Positions 8,855 to 18,379 of a stretch of DNA of 64,000 bases are shown piece after piece. Each line of letters starts with the position of its first letter. Position 1 is the first letter of the stretch. Below the pieces are notes generated by a model. That model was not told where the DNA came from. It saw only the letters and a list, made by a program, of their open reading frames with translations, and searched no databases. Made by a program: the position numbers and the translations under genes. The DNA comes from Verrucomicrobiales bacterium (GTDB taxonomy: Bacteria; Verrucomicrobiota; Verrucomicrobiia; Verrucomicrobiales; DEV007), in assembly GCA_029940475.1 (NCBI GenBank), contig JAPYUT010000011.1, positions 23,242 to 87,241 of the forward strand, given 5' to 3'.

Positions 8855-9805
8855 ATGCAACCGGCCGTTAAAGTCATCAACCTTACCAAGAAGTTTTCGC
8901 GCCAGGTTGCCCTGGACGGGGTTGATCTTGAGATTCCGCAGAACAGTCTCTATGGATTACTCGGTCCCAATGGTGCCGGCAAGACGACCCTTTTCTCCAT
9001 TGCCGCGGGCTTTCTCAAGCCCACCGGGGGTTCCGTCGAGGTGCTTGGTGTGGATGTGTCCCGGATCAGTGAGTTACGTGGCCAGCTTGCCATGCTGCCG
9101 CAGGATGCCGCCTTTCAGGGCTCGATTCCGGTCATTGAGCAGTTGATCATGTTCTCAAGGCTCAATGGCCTCGATAAATCTGCCGCGCGCAGGGCTGCCG
9201 AGCAGGCGCTGGAGATTGTCGGCCTGCCCGAGGTCGCAAGGAAGGCGGCACGGGCCCTGAGCCACGGCATGATGAAGAGGGTGGCACTCTGCCAGGCCTT
9301 CCTCGGCGATGCGAAGGTGATCTTTCTCGATGAGCCGACCGCCGGTCTGGACCCGGACAACGCCCGCAGGATCCGTCAACTGGTCAAGGAATTCACCAGG
9401 GATAAAACGGTTGTTTTCTCCAGTCACAACCTGCAGGAAGTGCAGGATATCTGCGACCATGTCTGTGTCATCGACAAGGGCAGGGTTGTTGAGTCCGGTA
9501 CCATGGAGTCACTGACCGGGTCGACGTTTCTGGTACGCATTGAGCTTGTCTCGCCCCTTTCCCCGGAGGCGCAGGGGGCACTGCAGGCATTGCCGGTTGT
9601 TGAGGACATTGAACTGACCTCGGAGAAGGAATTCAACCTGCGGCTCAATGTCTCCGGCAGCGGCAAGGATGAGGCGATGAAGGCGATCTACGGCACAATG
9701 GCCGGCTTTGAGATCTATCCGCGCAGTGTTTTTGAGGGAGCAAGCCTTGAGGCCCGCTTCCTGGAGATGACCGGGGGAACCTTTGACGGGGCTTCCAGCA
9801 CCTAG
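8855..9805 (+). CDS. ABC transporter ATP-binding protein
   Basis: The 316-residue ATPase has Walker A GPNGAGKTT (37-45), Q-loop LPQDAAFQG (81-89), signature LSHGM (135-139, canonical LSGGQ), Walker B VIFLDE (155-160), D-loop AGLDP and the switch His in SSHNLQEV. It has the CcmA/NatA-type length with an extra 80-residue C-terminal domain after about 225. It follows the permease by nine bases and most likely powers it. The signature LSHGM is unusual in its third position but still within what ABC-2 ATPases show. After its stop, 119 bases lead to alaS; no terminator hairpin is evident there. Confidence 0.9.
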   Translation: MQPAVKVINLTKKFSRQVALDGVDLEIPQNSLYGLLGPNGAGKTTLFSIAAGFLKPTGGSVEVLGVDVSRISELRGQLAMLPQDAAFQGSIPVIEQLIMFSRLNGLDKSAARRAAEQALEIVGLPEVARKAARALSHGMMKRVALCQAFLGDAKVIFLDEPTAGLDPDNARRIRQLVKEFTRDKTVVFSSHNLQEVQDICDHVCVIDKGRVVESGTMESLTGSTFLVRIELVSPLSPEAQGALQALPVVEDIELTSEKEFNLRLNVSGSGKDEAMKAIYGTMAGFEIYPRSVFEGASLEARFLEMTGGTFDGASST

Positions 9806-9924
9806 CACTGGTGTCTTCCGCGGAGGATGTGATTGAAGCAGGCCTGAAGAATCGGTAAGGTGGCGTTTGCGTCGGGGCTCAAGTTGCGTTCCTTTTGCCT
9901 CTCGTTGTTGCCCGGGCCCACAAG

Positions 9925-12696
9925 ATGACTTCCAAAGAAATCCGCCAGTCGTTCCTTGATTTTTTCAGGGAGAAGCAGCACACGATTGTTGCCTCCTCCT
10001 CGCTGCTGCCCGAGTCCCCGGGCTTGTTGTTTACCAACGCTGGCATGAACCAGTTTGTACCGTTTTTTCTGGGCACCCAGAAATCCCCCTACCAGCCGCC
10101 ACGGGCGGCGGATACCCAGAAATGCATCCGTGCAGGAGGCAAGCACAATGATCTTGAGGATGTCGGCTTTGACACCTACCACCAGACGCTCTTTGAGATG
10201 CTCGGCAACTGGTCCTTTGGGGATTACTTCAAGAAGGAGGCGATCGAGTGGGCCTGGGAGTTGCTGGTGGAGCGCTGGGGATTCCCGCCGGAGCGGCTTT
10301 ATGCGACGGTGTACCGCCCGGGTGATGGTGATCCCGCCGAGTTTGACCAGGAGGCACATGATCACTGGGCGGCTGTTTTTGAGGCAGCCGGCCTGGATCC
10401 GTCAGTGCATATTGTCGACGGCAACAAGAAGGACAACTTCTGGATGATGGGTGATAGTGGGCCGTGCGGACCCTGCTCCGAGGTGCACGTTGACCTGACG
10501 CCTGAGGGGAATACCAGGGGTAGCCTGGTCAATGCCGATGACCCGCGCTGCATTGAGTTGTGGAACCTGGTCTTTATCCAGTATAACGCGGAGAAGGACG
10601 GCAGCTTCCGCGCCCTGCCCTCATGTCACGTGGATACCGGGATGGGCTTCGAGCGGGCCTGCTCGATGATTCAGGGCACCAGGGGATTCACGGACTTCTC
10701 CACCCCGATTTCCAATTACGAGACGGATGTTTTCCGGCCGGTCTTTGACGCCCTTGAACAAGCCAGCGGCAAAACCTATGGCTGCAGCCTTCCGGAGTCA
10801 CGTGAGGGCTTAAGTGAGGCCGAGCAGGTTGACATTTCCTTTCGCGTCATTGCCGATCACCTGCGCACCTTGAGCTTCGCGATTGCAGATGGCATCAAGC
10901 CCGGCAATGGCGGTCGCAACTATGTATTGCGCCGGATTCTGCGCCGGGCGGTGAAATTCGGCCGCACGCTTGGGATAGGGAAAGGCAAGCCGTTGCTGAG
11001 CGGGCTTGTGCCGACCCTGGTCGAGGAGTTTGGCGGGATTTTCCCTGAGCTTGCGCAACGTCAGGCTGCCATTATTGAGACCCTTGATGGCGAGGAGACC
11101 CTTTTTGGCCAGACCCTCGACCGTGGCCTTAAGCTTTTTGAGAGCCAGCTTGCCAAGGCGCAGGGTGGAGTATTTCCCGGTGACACCGCCTTTGACCTGG
11201 AGGCCACCTATGGCTTCCCGGTTGATTTGACTGAACTGATGGCTGCCGAGCGAGGTCTGAGTGTGGACATGGAAAGATATTCCGAGTGCCTGCGCGAACA
11301 CCAGGAGATCAGCCGGGCCGGTGCCCAGGGAGAGGTGATTGCCGCACTGGATTACAAGACTGATGTCGAGACCGAGTTTACCGGATTTGATGAGGATGAG
11401 TCCGCCGCACAGGTGCTTGAGGTACTGGATCGTGACGGCACGCATTATGCAATCGTTGATCGCTGTCCCATGTATGCCGAGAAGGGCGGGCAGGTGAGTG
11501 ATACCGGTGTGCTTGTCATCGGCGAGGAGGAGATTGCCGTGAGTGCCGTGAGCCAGGTTGGAGCGGCATTTTGCCTTGCCTTGGGTAAGCGGATTAAGGC
11601 ATGGCAGGGGAAGGCACTGGGGGTAATCTTGAAGCTTGATGTGTCGCGGCGCAGGATGATTGAGACTCATCATACAGCAACACACCTGATGCACTGGGCG
11701 CTGCATGAGGTGGTAGGGCCCGAGGTCGCACAACAGGGTTCACTGGTGGCACCGGATCGTTTGCGCTTTGACTTCAACAGTGATGCCCTCAGCAGCGATC
11801 AGGTGAACGCGGTGGAGGAGCGGGTGAATTCCAGGATCGCCGATGACGACCCGGTCTCATGGCAGGAGTTGCCACATGAGGAGGTCAGGGATCGAGCCGA
11901 TGTCATGCAGTTCTTCGGTGACAAATACGGTGACTTGGTGCGTTTGGTCAAGATTGGCGGCGAACCGGGTGCACTGGACGGCTATTCAATGGAGTTGTGC
12001 GGGGGCACGCACCTGCGCAGTACCGGCGCGATTGGCCGATTCAAGATCAAGAGCGAGGGTGCGATCTCGGCCGGGGTGAGACGCATCGAGGCGACGTGCG
12101 CCTCGGCGGCCGATGCCTATATAGAGGAGCGTATCGCGATACTCAAGGAAGAGGCACAGTCATTTTCGGCAAAGCTCGACAAGGCCAACTCGACTTTGGC
12201 GCAAGGGGCACTGCCAACGCCTGTGCTGGACGGTGATGAGGCGGAGATTGAACCATGGCTTGCGTGGCGCGATTCCCTCAAGGCAACTGCAGCAGAGGCT
12301 GACAAGCTTCTCAAGAAGAAACAAATCTCCGGTGCTGCCGCACAGGCAGACTCCAATCTGGTTGAGCTCATTGCGGCAGCCTCAGGCGAGGTGCCGTTGA
12401 TTGCGGAATCCTTCGAGGGGTCTCCCGCCTTGTTGCAGGAACTGCTCAACGGGCTGAAGAAAAAGCAGTTTGCCGGTATCGGGGTGATGGTTGTCAATGA
12501 CGGCGAGAAAGTGCATGTCGGGATTGCAGTCTCGCCCGGATTCACCGATCGTTTTCAGGCGGGCAAACTGATGGGGGAGCTTGCCCAGCTGGTTAACGGC
12601 AAGGGCGGCGGTAAAGCGGAAATGGCACGCGGTGCGGGCAGTGATCCCTCGGGTGTCGAGGCATTGCTGGCCAGGTCCCGTGAGTTGATCGCGTAG
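9925..12696 (+). CDS. alaS: Alanyl-tRNA synthetase
   Basis: The 923-residue class II synthetase charges tRNA-Ala. The N-terminal catalytic domain opens with SKEIRQSFLDFFREKQH and contains FTNAGMNQFVPFFLG, QKCIRAGGKHNDLEDVG and FEMLGNWSFGDYF. The editing domain carries the zinc-site motifs H583-x3-H587 (HHTATH) and C692-x3-H696 (CGGTH). The C-terminal Gly-rich KGGGKAEMARGAG block belongs to the C-Ala domain. I start at the ATG at 9925 because MTSKEIRQ matches the usual family start; an upstream TTG would add ten unrelated residues. The insert around TRGSLVNADDPRCIE and the general N-terminal wording are those I associate with Verrucomicrobiota. Full length and intact. Confidence 0.97.
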   Translation: MTSKEIRQSFLDFFREKQHTIVASSSLLPESPGLLFTNAGMNQFVPFFLGTQKSPYQPPRAADTQKCIRAGGKHNDLEDVGFDTYHQTLFEMLGNWSFGDYFKKEAIEWAWELLVERWGFPPERLYATVYRPGDGDPAEFDQEAHDHWAAVFEAAGLDPSVHIVDGNKKDNFWMMGDSGPCGPCSEVHVDLTPEGNTRGSLVNADDPRCIELWNLVFIQYNAEKDGSFRALPSCHVDTGMGFERACSMIQGTRGFTDFSTPISNYETDVFRPVFDALEQASGKTYGCSLPESREGLSEAEQVDISFRVIADHLRTLSFAIADGIKPGNGGRNYVLRRILRRAVKFGRTLGIGKGKPLLSGLVPTLVEEFGGIFPELAQRQAAIIETLDGEETLFGQTLDRGLKLFESQLAKAQGGVFPGDTAFDLEATYGFPVDLTELMAAERGLSVDMERYSECLREHQEISRAGAQGEVIAALDYKTDVETEFTGFDEDESAAQVLEVLDRDGTHYAIVDRCPMYAEKGGQVSDTGVLVIGEEEIAVSAVSQVGAAFCLALGKRIKAWQGKALGVILKLDVSRRRMIETHHTATHLMHWALHEVVGPEVAQQGSLVAPDRLRFDFNSDALSSDQVNAVEERVNSRIADDDPVSWQELPHEEVRDRADVMQFFGDKYGDLVRLVKIGGEPGALDGYSMELCGGTHLRSTGAIGRFKIKSEGAISAGVRRIEATCASAADAYIEERIAILKEEAQSFSAKLDKANSTLAQGALPTPVLDGDEAEIEPWLAWRDSLKATAAEADKLLKKKQISGAAAQADSNLVELIAAASGEVPLIAESFEGSPALLQELLNGLKKKQFAGIGVMVVNDGEKVHVGIAVSPGFTDRFQAGKLMGELAQLVNGKGGGKAEMARGAGSDPSGVEALLARSRELIA

Positions 12697-12739
12697 CAGG
12701 GCTGAAAGTTGCCGGAAGGGAAAAAACACTGGATTTGTA

Positions 12740-13243
12740 TTGAATGCTGATTCATCAGGATCGACCGCTGCACGTGTCGTCAATAGTCCAATAGGGGAGC
12801 TGATCCTTGTCGCTTCCGCCAGGGGGATTATCAGGATTTGTTTCGGAGAATGTAGCGATTACGCAATGGTGAGCGGCGACAGCCCGCTTCAGGATCACCT
12901 CAACGCAGCGGCCATGCAGCTTGATGAATACTTTGCCGGAGAGCGCCGGGATTTTCATTTACCGCTGGATCCGGCCGGTACCCGGTTCCAGCAATCAGTA
13001 TGGCAACAGGTGCAGCTGGTCGCATTGGGACAGACTGCGACATACGGGGATATCGCCGGGCGGATAGGCAATCCCGCGGCCGCACGGGCTGTGGGTTCAG
13101 CTCTCGGCGCGAACCCTGTTCCCCTCATCATACCATGTCACCGGGTGATTGGAGCCAACAGTTCGTTGACAGGTTTCAGCGGCGGGCTTGAAATCAAGCG
13201 CCTGCTCCTGGGGCACGAGAGTGCATTAACAGCGGGTGGATAG
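12740..13243 (+). CDS. ogt: Methylated-DNA--protein-cysteine S-methyltransferase
   Basis: The 167-residue suicide repair protein removes O6-alkyl groups from guanine. The active-site PCHRVIG contains acceptor Cys133. The helix-turn-helix region RFQQSVWQQVQLVALGQTATYGDIA and the Asn-hinge-like RAVGSALGANPVPLIIPCH block follow family order. The N-terminal alpha/beta domain (PIGELILVASARGIIRICF) is present. Start is TTG, 43 bases after alaS, with no ATG available upstream in frame near the domain start. No ada-type regulatory domain is attached. It may be read through from alaS. Confidence 0.93.
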   Translation: MNADSSGSTAARVVNSPIGELILVASARGIIRICFGECSDYAMVSGDSPLQDHLNAAAMQLDEYFAGERRDFHLPLDPAGTRFQQSVWQQVQLVALGQTATYGDIAGRIGNPAAARAVGSALGANPVPLIIPCHRVIGANSSLTGFSGGLEIKRLLLGHESALTAGG

Positions 13244-13350
13244 CAATTCCCCGGTCACCTGACTTTGAGCGCGGCATTTCCATGAAATACCTGCACGATT
13301 TGTACCACAGTTGGTTGCATTACTGTGGTCGTTGGTGTCAAGCTTCCACA

Positions 13351-14304
13351 ATGAACCCGATTTCTAAGATCCTCGCTATTTTTCCTCTTATCATTTTAAT
13401 TACCGTCACCCTGTCGTTTCCTGCAGCCTTTTCTGCTGACAAGAATGCCCGGCCGGTGTGGACAGATACCGCCAAGGCGGCAGTTGAAGACCCGGATTTC
13501 CTGCTGCAGGGCGAGTATGTTGGAAGTGGAGTGGGAATGCAGGTGGCGGCACTTGGCGGTGGAAGATTTTATGTCAGCAGCTTTGAGGGGGGACTGCCCG
13601 GGGCAGGCTGGAAACGTAATGCGCCAACAGTTGAACAAATCGGGACTGATGGCCTGAAGGGGAGAATCGGCAAGATGAAGAAAGTTGTGCGTGAGAGTCC
13701 CACCCTTGGCGCCAAGCCCCCCGCCGGCAGCGTGATTCTATTTGCCGGGAAGGCTAATGATCAGGTTAAGGGGGAAGTGAAAGACGACTTGCTTTGGGCG
13801 GGCGCCCAGAGCACCGGGGAATACGGTGACTTCCTGCTGCATCTAGAGTTTCGCCTGCCCTATAAACCTACGGCGCTACTGACCAGCCAGGATCGCGGAA
13901 ACAGTGGCATCTACCTGCAAAATCGTTACGAAGTGCAGGTTCTCGATAGCTTTGCTCTGGTTTATGATCGCGCACAGGTGAAGCTGCCACTGAAATCAGA
14001 CCCGAAGCAGTGGTGTGGCTGCTTCTACAAGTTCAAGGTTGCCGATACGCCAATGTGCCTGCCTCCCTTGAGCTGGCAGACCTATGATATTGAGTTTAGA
14101 GCCCCGAAATTCGACAACGGTAACAAGACGGCTGATGCCCGGATTACGGTGAAGCACAACGGCATCACAATTCATGATGACGTTGCGTTGCCAAAAGGCA
14201 CCGGTGCCGGGGGAGGGCGCAAGGAGGTGCCACTGGGGCCAATCATCTTTCAGGGTCACGGCAACCCTGTGGCTTACCGCAATGTCTGGCTGTTGCCGCG
14301 CTGA
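13351..14304 (+). CDS. Secreted DUF1080 protein (3-keto-disaccharide hydrolase family), larger form
   Basis: The 317-residue protein has a signal peptide (about 1-33, ILAIFPLIILITVTLSFPAA). The family is a concanavalin-like jelly roll; characterised members cleave or eliminate 3-keto-glycosides. Family features here are GEYGDFLLHLEFRLP, RGNSGIYLQNRYEVQVLDSF (Tyr/Glu/Val-Gln-Val-Leu-Asp block) and the C-terminal LGPIIFQGHGNPVAYRNVWL, which fits the usual I-x-L-Q-x-H-x-x-P-x-x-F/Y-R-N ending. An extra N-terminal 80-120 residue part (GEYVGSGVGMQVAALGGGRF) precedes the jelly roll. I chose the ATG at 13351, since the upstream extension is not signal-like. A second, shorter member of this family is at 58,419. 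Confidence 0.85.
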   Translation: MNPISKILAIFPLIILITVTLSFPAAFSADKNARPVWTDTAKAAVEDPDFLLQGEYVGSGVGMQVAALGGGRFYVSSFEGGLPGAGWKRNAPTVEQIGTDGLKGRIGKMKKVVRESPTLGAKPPAGSVILFAGKANDQVKGEVKDDLLWAGAQSTGEYGDFLLHLEFRLPYKPTALLTSQDRGNSGIYLQNRYEVQVLDSFALVYDRAQVKLPLKSDPKQWCGCFYKFKVADTPMCLPPLSWQTYDIEFRAPKFDNGNKTADARITVKHNGITIHDDVALPKGTGAGGGRKEVPLGPIIFQGHGNPVAYRNVWLLPR

Positions 14305-14323
14305 GCGATTGTTGTTAATTTAA

Positions 14324-14950
14324 ATGAGCTTAAAGGAACTTCTCAGACCCACGTGGGTATTCGATATCGCAACAAAGTTGCGTACTCCCATTCATTACCG
14401 GCGGTGGCTCAGGGCGAACTGTCCTCATCCTCCTCCCGGGTTTGTGAAGCATCTTATACTTAAGGAATACGCGCAGCGTTTCCCTTGTGATGTATTCGTG
14501 GAAACAGGGACTTTTCGCGGCAATACAGTCAGCGCAATGAGCAGATATTTCGGGGAAATACACTCGATCGAGCTCGATCCCGAGCTCGCGTCCCGTGCTC
14601 AGCGGATTTTTAAATCCGACCAACACATTACGATTCACCAGGGGGACAGTGCCGTAATATTGGAGGAGGTGCTTGATCGGATCGGGGACAAATCCGTGAT
14701 GTTCTGGCTCGATGGCCACTATTATTCGGGAGTCACCAAACTGGTGGCGGATGAATCCCCGATCGTCGGGGAACTGGAGTGCATCAGGAACTCAGGAGTG
14801 GATCCCGCTGTGGTTCTTATTGATGATGTGCGGGAGTTTGACGGCACCCGTGGCTACCTGAGGATTGACCAACTGCACGCGCATCTGGACAGGGTGGCAG
14901 AGGGACGGCAGTTCTATCACCTGGACGATATTTTCCGCTGGCACGCCTAG
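14324..14950 (+). CDS. Class I SAM-dependent methyltransferase-fold protein
   Basis: The 208-residue cytoplasmic protein shows a Rossmann-type methyltransferase core. Motif I is VFVETGTFRGNTVSAM (about 58-73), a diverged Gly-rich loop. Strand 2 ends at IHSIELDPELASRAQ, and motif II-like HQGDSAVILEEVL and FWLDGHYYSGVT follow, ending in VVLIDDVREFDGTRGYL. The E-x-G-T-x-x-G-N-T pattern resembles the Methyltransf_24-type group often found near glycan or capsule genes. No signal peptide. It starts 19 bases after the DUF1080 gene and is convergent with the beta-helix gene (111 bases). The substrate is unknown, and it might bind rather than transfer methyl groups. Confidence 0.65.
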   Translation: MSLKELLRPTWVFDIATKLRTPIHYRRWLRANCPHPPPGFVKHLILKEYAQRFPCDVFVETGTFRGNTVSAMSRYFGEIHSIELDPELASRAQRIFKSDQHITIHQGDSAVILEEVLDRIGDKSVMFWLDGHYYSGVTKLVADESPIVGELECIRNSGVDPAVVLIDDVREFDGTRGYLRIDQLHAHLDRVAEGRQFYHLDDIFRWHA

Positions 14951-15061
14951 GGAACGAGCCTCGGCAGGTGTATTGGTCTGTTGGCCGGTGATCCGCGTAT
15001 CCACTTGTCATGGTCAATCCATTAAGATTTGGCAATCGCTCTTATAAGCGGGAGCACCTTG

Positions 15062-16624
15062 CTATTCTTTTGTGAATGCGGCCTCCAGCTCCAATCCCTC
15101 AAGAGTTTTTGCATTGATAAGATGGCGACCTTCGGCATTGGCAATGCAGAGATTGTCGCCGAGCGGGCACAACCATTCTATGTCGGGAAATGATTTTTTC
15201 AGCGGCCGGGAATTTGGTGATTCGGGTGATAGCCTGTAGAGGTTGTCACCTTTGAGTATATGAAGGAATCCTCCTGCAGCGGTGACAAACCGGGAGCCCT
15301 TCAAGTTTGCCCGGCTGCTCCTTATATTCCAGTGGCGCGGATTGACTTCGTCGATGCCGGAGTCGGTCACAATGAAGATCCGGTGTTCGCCTTTCCTCAG
15401 AGCATGCTCAATGGCCACCATCCCAAGGACATTACTCCATTTCTTCGGACAGGTTTTGAAGGACCAGTCCTTTGGATCAGCCCGGTCAAGGACACCGTCC
15501 TTCAGGATGAAGAGTTGACCGGCAAGTTCAGCGGTGTAGTCGGAGCCTTGCCATCTCTTGAGCGGGGCCTCGATCTTGCTGCTGGTTTCCTTGCCCCGCG
15601 CAAAATCATATGAGCTGGTCTGCAGGCACCATTGCGGATCGGGCGGGGCGGGATCAAGTGTGACCTTATTGGCAATGGCAGCACAGGACTCCCCGGTGGT
15701 AACCCACAGTCCCACGCGCCTGGCCCCGATGACACGGTTGGATAGCAGGTTAATGTTCCTGGAGGGCCAGTTTTTATATTCATCCGGTTCTACGCTGATG
15801 GCGGTGACTGGGGGGTTCACAATCAGGTTGCGGGCTATAGTGACATCGCTTGTGCGTGAGCATGCCACCGCCGCGCAATACCAGCGGGATTGCTTGGATT
15901 CGGGATCATGATTAAGAATGAGATTTTCCTCCAGGCGGATGCCGGAACCTTTGGCACCCCGCGCCAGGTAGATGCTGTGGCGCGTGCATTCCCTGAAGAG
16001 GTTACCGGATACAGTCACTTGCCTGGCATTTTCAATATGGACGCCATAGCCCGATCCGGCAGCAGTCCCGATGGTTGGGCCGATGATGTTACGGTCGATG
16101 CTTACCTCCTGGTAACTTCCGCTTTCTGAGGTCGCAATGCTGATTCCAACGGCGACGTTTTTAATGCTCAGGTCCGTGAAACGGATTGCCTTGTTATTGG
16201 TGCTGCCGGAATAGTTGCCGATGGCATGCGTATTGTGATCCAGTGGAGGGTTGCCACTGATTGTCAGCTTCTGGATTGTGAGGCCGGAGAGATTACTGCC
16301 AATATAGAAGCCGAACTTTGCGTCCGGGGCGAGTTCGAGACGGGTCTTCTCACGATCCATTCCGGTGATGATAATATTACTCTTGTTCCCCAGCAGGATG
16401 GCCTGGGAGTGAGGCTCACGGGCTGGAAGCCTGTAGGTCCCGGGTGCCAGCACGATGGTGGTGTTGGAACGTGCTTTGCTGATGACTTCCGCCAGGTCCG
16501 TGGCGGGAGTGACCTTTATGGTCCTGGCCGAGATCCCTGCCGTGGCAAGCAGCAGGCAGGGAAGGGTCAGGATTGTCGTTTTAGCGGCGGCAGGTTTAAG
16601 GCTGGTAAACATGTTCGGCGGCAT
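15062..16624 (-). CDS. Secreted right-handed beta-helix protein with C-terminal blade-like repeats
   Basis: The 520-residue protein starts with a signal peptide (about 12-33, LPCLLLATAGISA). Residues 34-325 form the parallel beta-helix typical of NosD/pectate-lyase-like proteins: TTIVLAPGTYRLP, SNIIITGMDREKTRLEL and coil repeats such as IRFTDLSIKNVAVGISI, SIYLARGAKGSGIRLEENLI and RNINLLSNRVIGARRVGLWV. This fold binds or cleaves polysaccharides. From about 355 four short repeats follow (QLFILKDGVLDRADPKDW, RIFIVTDSGIDEVNPRHW, LHILKGDNLYRLSPES, LCIANAEGRHLINAK), which read like beta-propeller blades. An ATG at residue 5 is an alternative start. No catalytic residues can be assigned. It is divergent from a sulfatase, consistent with a glycan role. 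Confidence 0.75.
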   Translation of the reverse strand: MPPNMFTSLKPAAAKTTILTLPCLLLATAGISARTIKVTPATDLAEVISKARSNTTIVLAPGTYRLPAREPHSQAILLGNKSNIIITGMDREKTRLELAPDAKFGFYIGSNLSGLTIQKLTISGNPPLDHNTHAIGNYSGSTNNKAIRFTDLSIKNVAVGISIATSESGSYQEVSIDRNIIGPTIGTAAGSGYGVHIENARQVTVSGNLFRECTRHSIYLARGAKGSGIRLEENLILNHDPESKQSRWYCAAVACSRTSDVTIARNLIVNPPVTAISVEPDEYKNWPSRNINLLSNRVIGARRVGLWVTTGESCAAIANKVTLDPAPPDPQWCLQTSSYDFARGKETSSKIEAPLKRWQGSDYTAELAGQLFILKDGVLDRADPKDWSFKTCPKKWSNVLGMVAIEHALRKGEHRIFIVTDSGIDEVNPRHWNIRSSRANLKGSRFVTAAGGFLHILKGDNLYRLSPESPNSRPLKKSFPDIEWLCPLGDNLCIANAEGRHLINAKTLEGLELEAAFTKE

Positions 16625-16774
16625 CTCTTACACAACTGGTGTCATTAAACCATTGTCATCAGAAAACGGCGACACTAAATGCACCTGGGGAGCAGTTTTA
16701 GGACTTTGGGTTGGGGCTTGGAACCGGCTTTCCAGGTATTGCCAAAGCAGTGTATCTGCGCTAGATCAATTGCG

Positions 16775-18373
16775 ATGAGATTACGATATTTGAACCTTCT
16801 CCTGATGCTAACCTTTCTGCCGGCCGGAGGGCAAGCTTTCGCGGCTGATCGGCCGAATATCGTTTTCATTTTCAGTGATGATCATGCGCCCCACGCCATC
16901 GGAGCATACAACGGCTGGCTGAAACCGGTAAACCCGACACCGAATATCGACAGGCTGGCGACTGAAGGAATGCTCTTTGAGAACAGCTTCTGCACCAACT
17001 CGATTTGCGGTCCCAGCAGGGCGGTGATCATGACCGGCAAGCACAGCCACAAGAACGGGTTCATGAATAACGGCAACTCGTTCAACTGGAAACAGCAGAC
17101 TTTCCCGAAGCTGCTGCGCCAGCAGGGATATACGACAGCACTTTACGGCAAGTCACACCTCAAGGGATCACCACAGGGATTTGATGACTGGAAGGTTTTG
17201 CCGGGGCAGGGGCTGTATTACAACCCGGACCTGATAACACCGGAAGGACGGGTGCGCATTGAGGGGCATTGCACGGACATCGTGACTGACCTTGCAGTTG
17301 AGTGGTTGAAGAAGGGTCGCGATAAATCAAAGCCTTTCATGCTGATGGTCCAGCACAAGGCGCCGCACCGCAACTGGATGCCGGCATTGCGCCACCTTTC
17401 CCTTTATGACGACATTAAGATTCCGGAACCCGCCACGTTGTTTGATCAATGGCAGGACAATGCCCCCCCGGCGCGGCACCAGGAACTTGAGGTTGATCGC
17501 CATATGGATATCAATTACGACCTCTTTGTTGACCTGACGGTGGATTACAAGGGAACCCCCTCACAGAAGCGCCAGGACCAATCTGCCTGGAGAAACATGA
17601 AGCGCATGAGCAAGGATCAACTGGATGCGTGGCGGGCATTTTATGCCCCGCGTGACAGGAAGTTTCATGAGGCGAAATTGACCGGCAAAGACCTAGTGCG
17701 CTGGAAATTCCAGCGCTACGCAAAGAATTACCTGCGCTGTGTGCGGGGTGTGGATGACAGCGTAGGCACCCTGCAGGGGGCACTCAAGGAACTGGGAATC
17801 GAGGACAACACGATTGTCATCTATTCCTCCGACCAGGGTTTTTACATCGGCGACCACGGCTGGTATGACAAGCGCTGGATGTATGAGGAGTCGTTGAAGA
17901 TGCCCTTTATCGTCAAGTGGCCCGGTGTGGTTACGGCGGGCTCACGCTCGAGGCAGATGATACAGAACCTGGATTACGCCGAGACGTTTCTAAACATTGC
18001 CGGGGCCTCTATCCCGGCCGATATGCAGGGTCGCTCGTTGTTGCCGATCCTGAAGAACGGCAAGGCTGAGAGCTGGCGCAAGAGCATCTATTACCATTAT
18101 TACGAATTCCCCAGCGTGCACATGATTCCACGACATTACGGTATCCGTACAGCGAGATACAAACTGATGCATTTTTACCAGTTTGGTAACGAGTGGGAAA
18201 TGTATGACCTCAAGGAGGATCCCGATGAACTGACTAACATCTACGGCAAGGCCGGAAAGGAAAAATTGCAGACCGACCTCAAGAGGCAACTGGTCGCGAT
18301 CCGCAAACGTTACCAGGACAACAGTGACGTGTCCGAGAAGCCGGCCACCTGGAAGAAACAGATGCGCCCGTAG
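16775..18373 (+). CDS. Secreted sulfatase (S1 family)
   Basis: The 532-residue type I sulfatase hydrolyses sulfate esters using a formylglycine made from Cys78 in CGPSR (78-82). Signal peptide 1-24 (MRLRYLNLLLMLTFLPAGG). The metal-site Asp pair is FIFSDDHAP, and the second site is IYSSDQGFYIGDHGWYDKRW. GKSHLKG carries the usual catalytic Lys/His region. The C-terminal YYHYYEFPSVHMIPRHYGIR and YKLMHFYQFGNEWEMYDL subdomain matches bacterial sulfatases of the N-acetylglucosamine-6-sulfatase or mucin/heparin type. The start is the ATG at 16775 directly before the signal peptide; 32 upstream codons in frame are not credible. It ends six bases from the convergent DUF1501 gene. Confidence 0.9.
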   Translation: MRLRYLNLLLMLTFLPAGGQAFAADRPNIVFIFSDDHAPHAIGAYNGWLKPVNPTPNIDRLATEGMLFENSFCTNSICGPSRAVIMTGKHSHKNGFMNNGNSFNWKQQTFPKLLRQQGYTTALYGKSHLKGSPQGFDDWKVLPGQGLYYNPDLITPEGRVRIEGHCTDIVTDLAVEWLKKGRDKSKPFMLMVQHKAPHRNWMPALRHLSLYDDIKIPEPATLFDQWQDNAPPARHQELEVDRHMDINYDLFVDLTVDYKGTPSQKRQDQSAWRNMKRMSKDQLDAWRAFYAPRDRKFHEAKLTGKDLVRWKFQRYAKNYLRCVRGVDDSVGTLQGALKELGIEDNTIVIYSSDQGFYIGDHGWYDKRWMYEESLKMPFIVKWPGVVTAGSRSRQMIQNLDYAETFLNIAGASIPADMQGRSLLPILKNGKAESWRKSIYYHYYEFPSVHMIPRHYGIRTARYKLMHFYQFGNEWEMYDLKEDPDELTNIYGKAGKEKLQTDLKRQLVAIRKRYQDNSDVSEKPATWKKQMRP

Positions 18374-18379
18374 CGGAGA

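Noticed and set aside
10810..11733. 307-codon minus-strand open frame inside alaS
   Set aside because: alaS is intact on the plus strand, and long antisense frames are expected in this GC-rich codon usage.
14951..15061. Possible terminator between the methyltransferase-like and beta-helix genes
   Set aside because: Only a four-pair stem around CTTATA is visible and no T-run follows directly.
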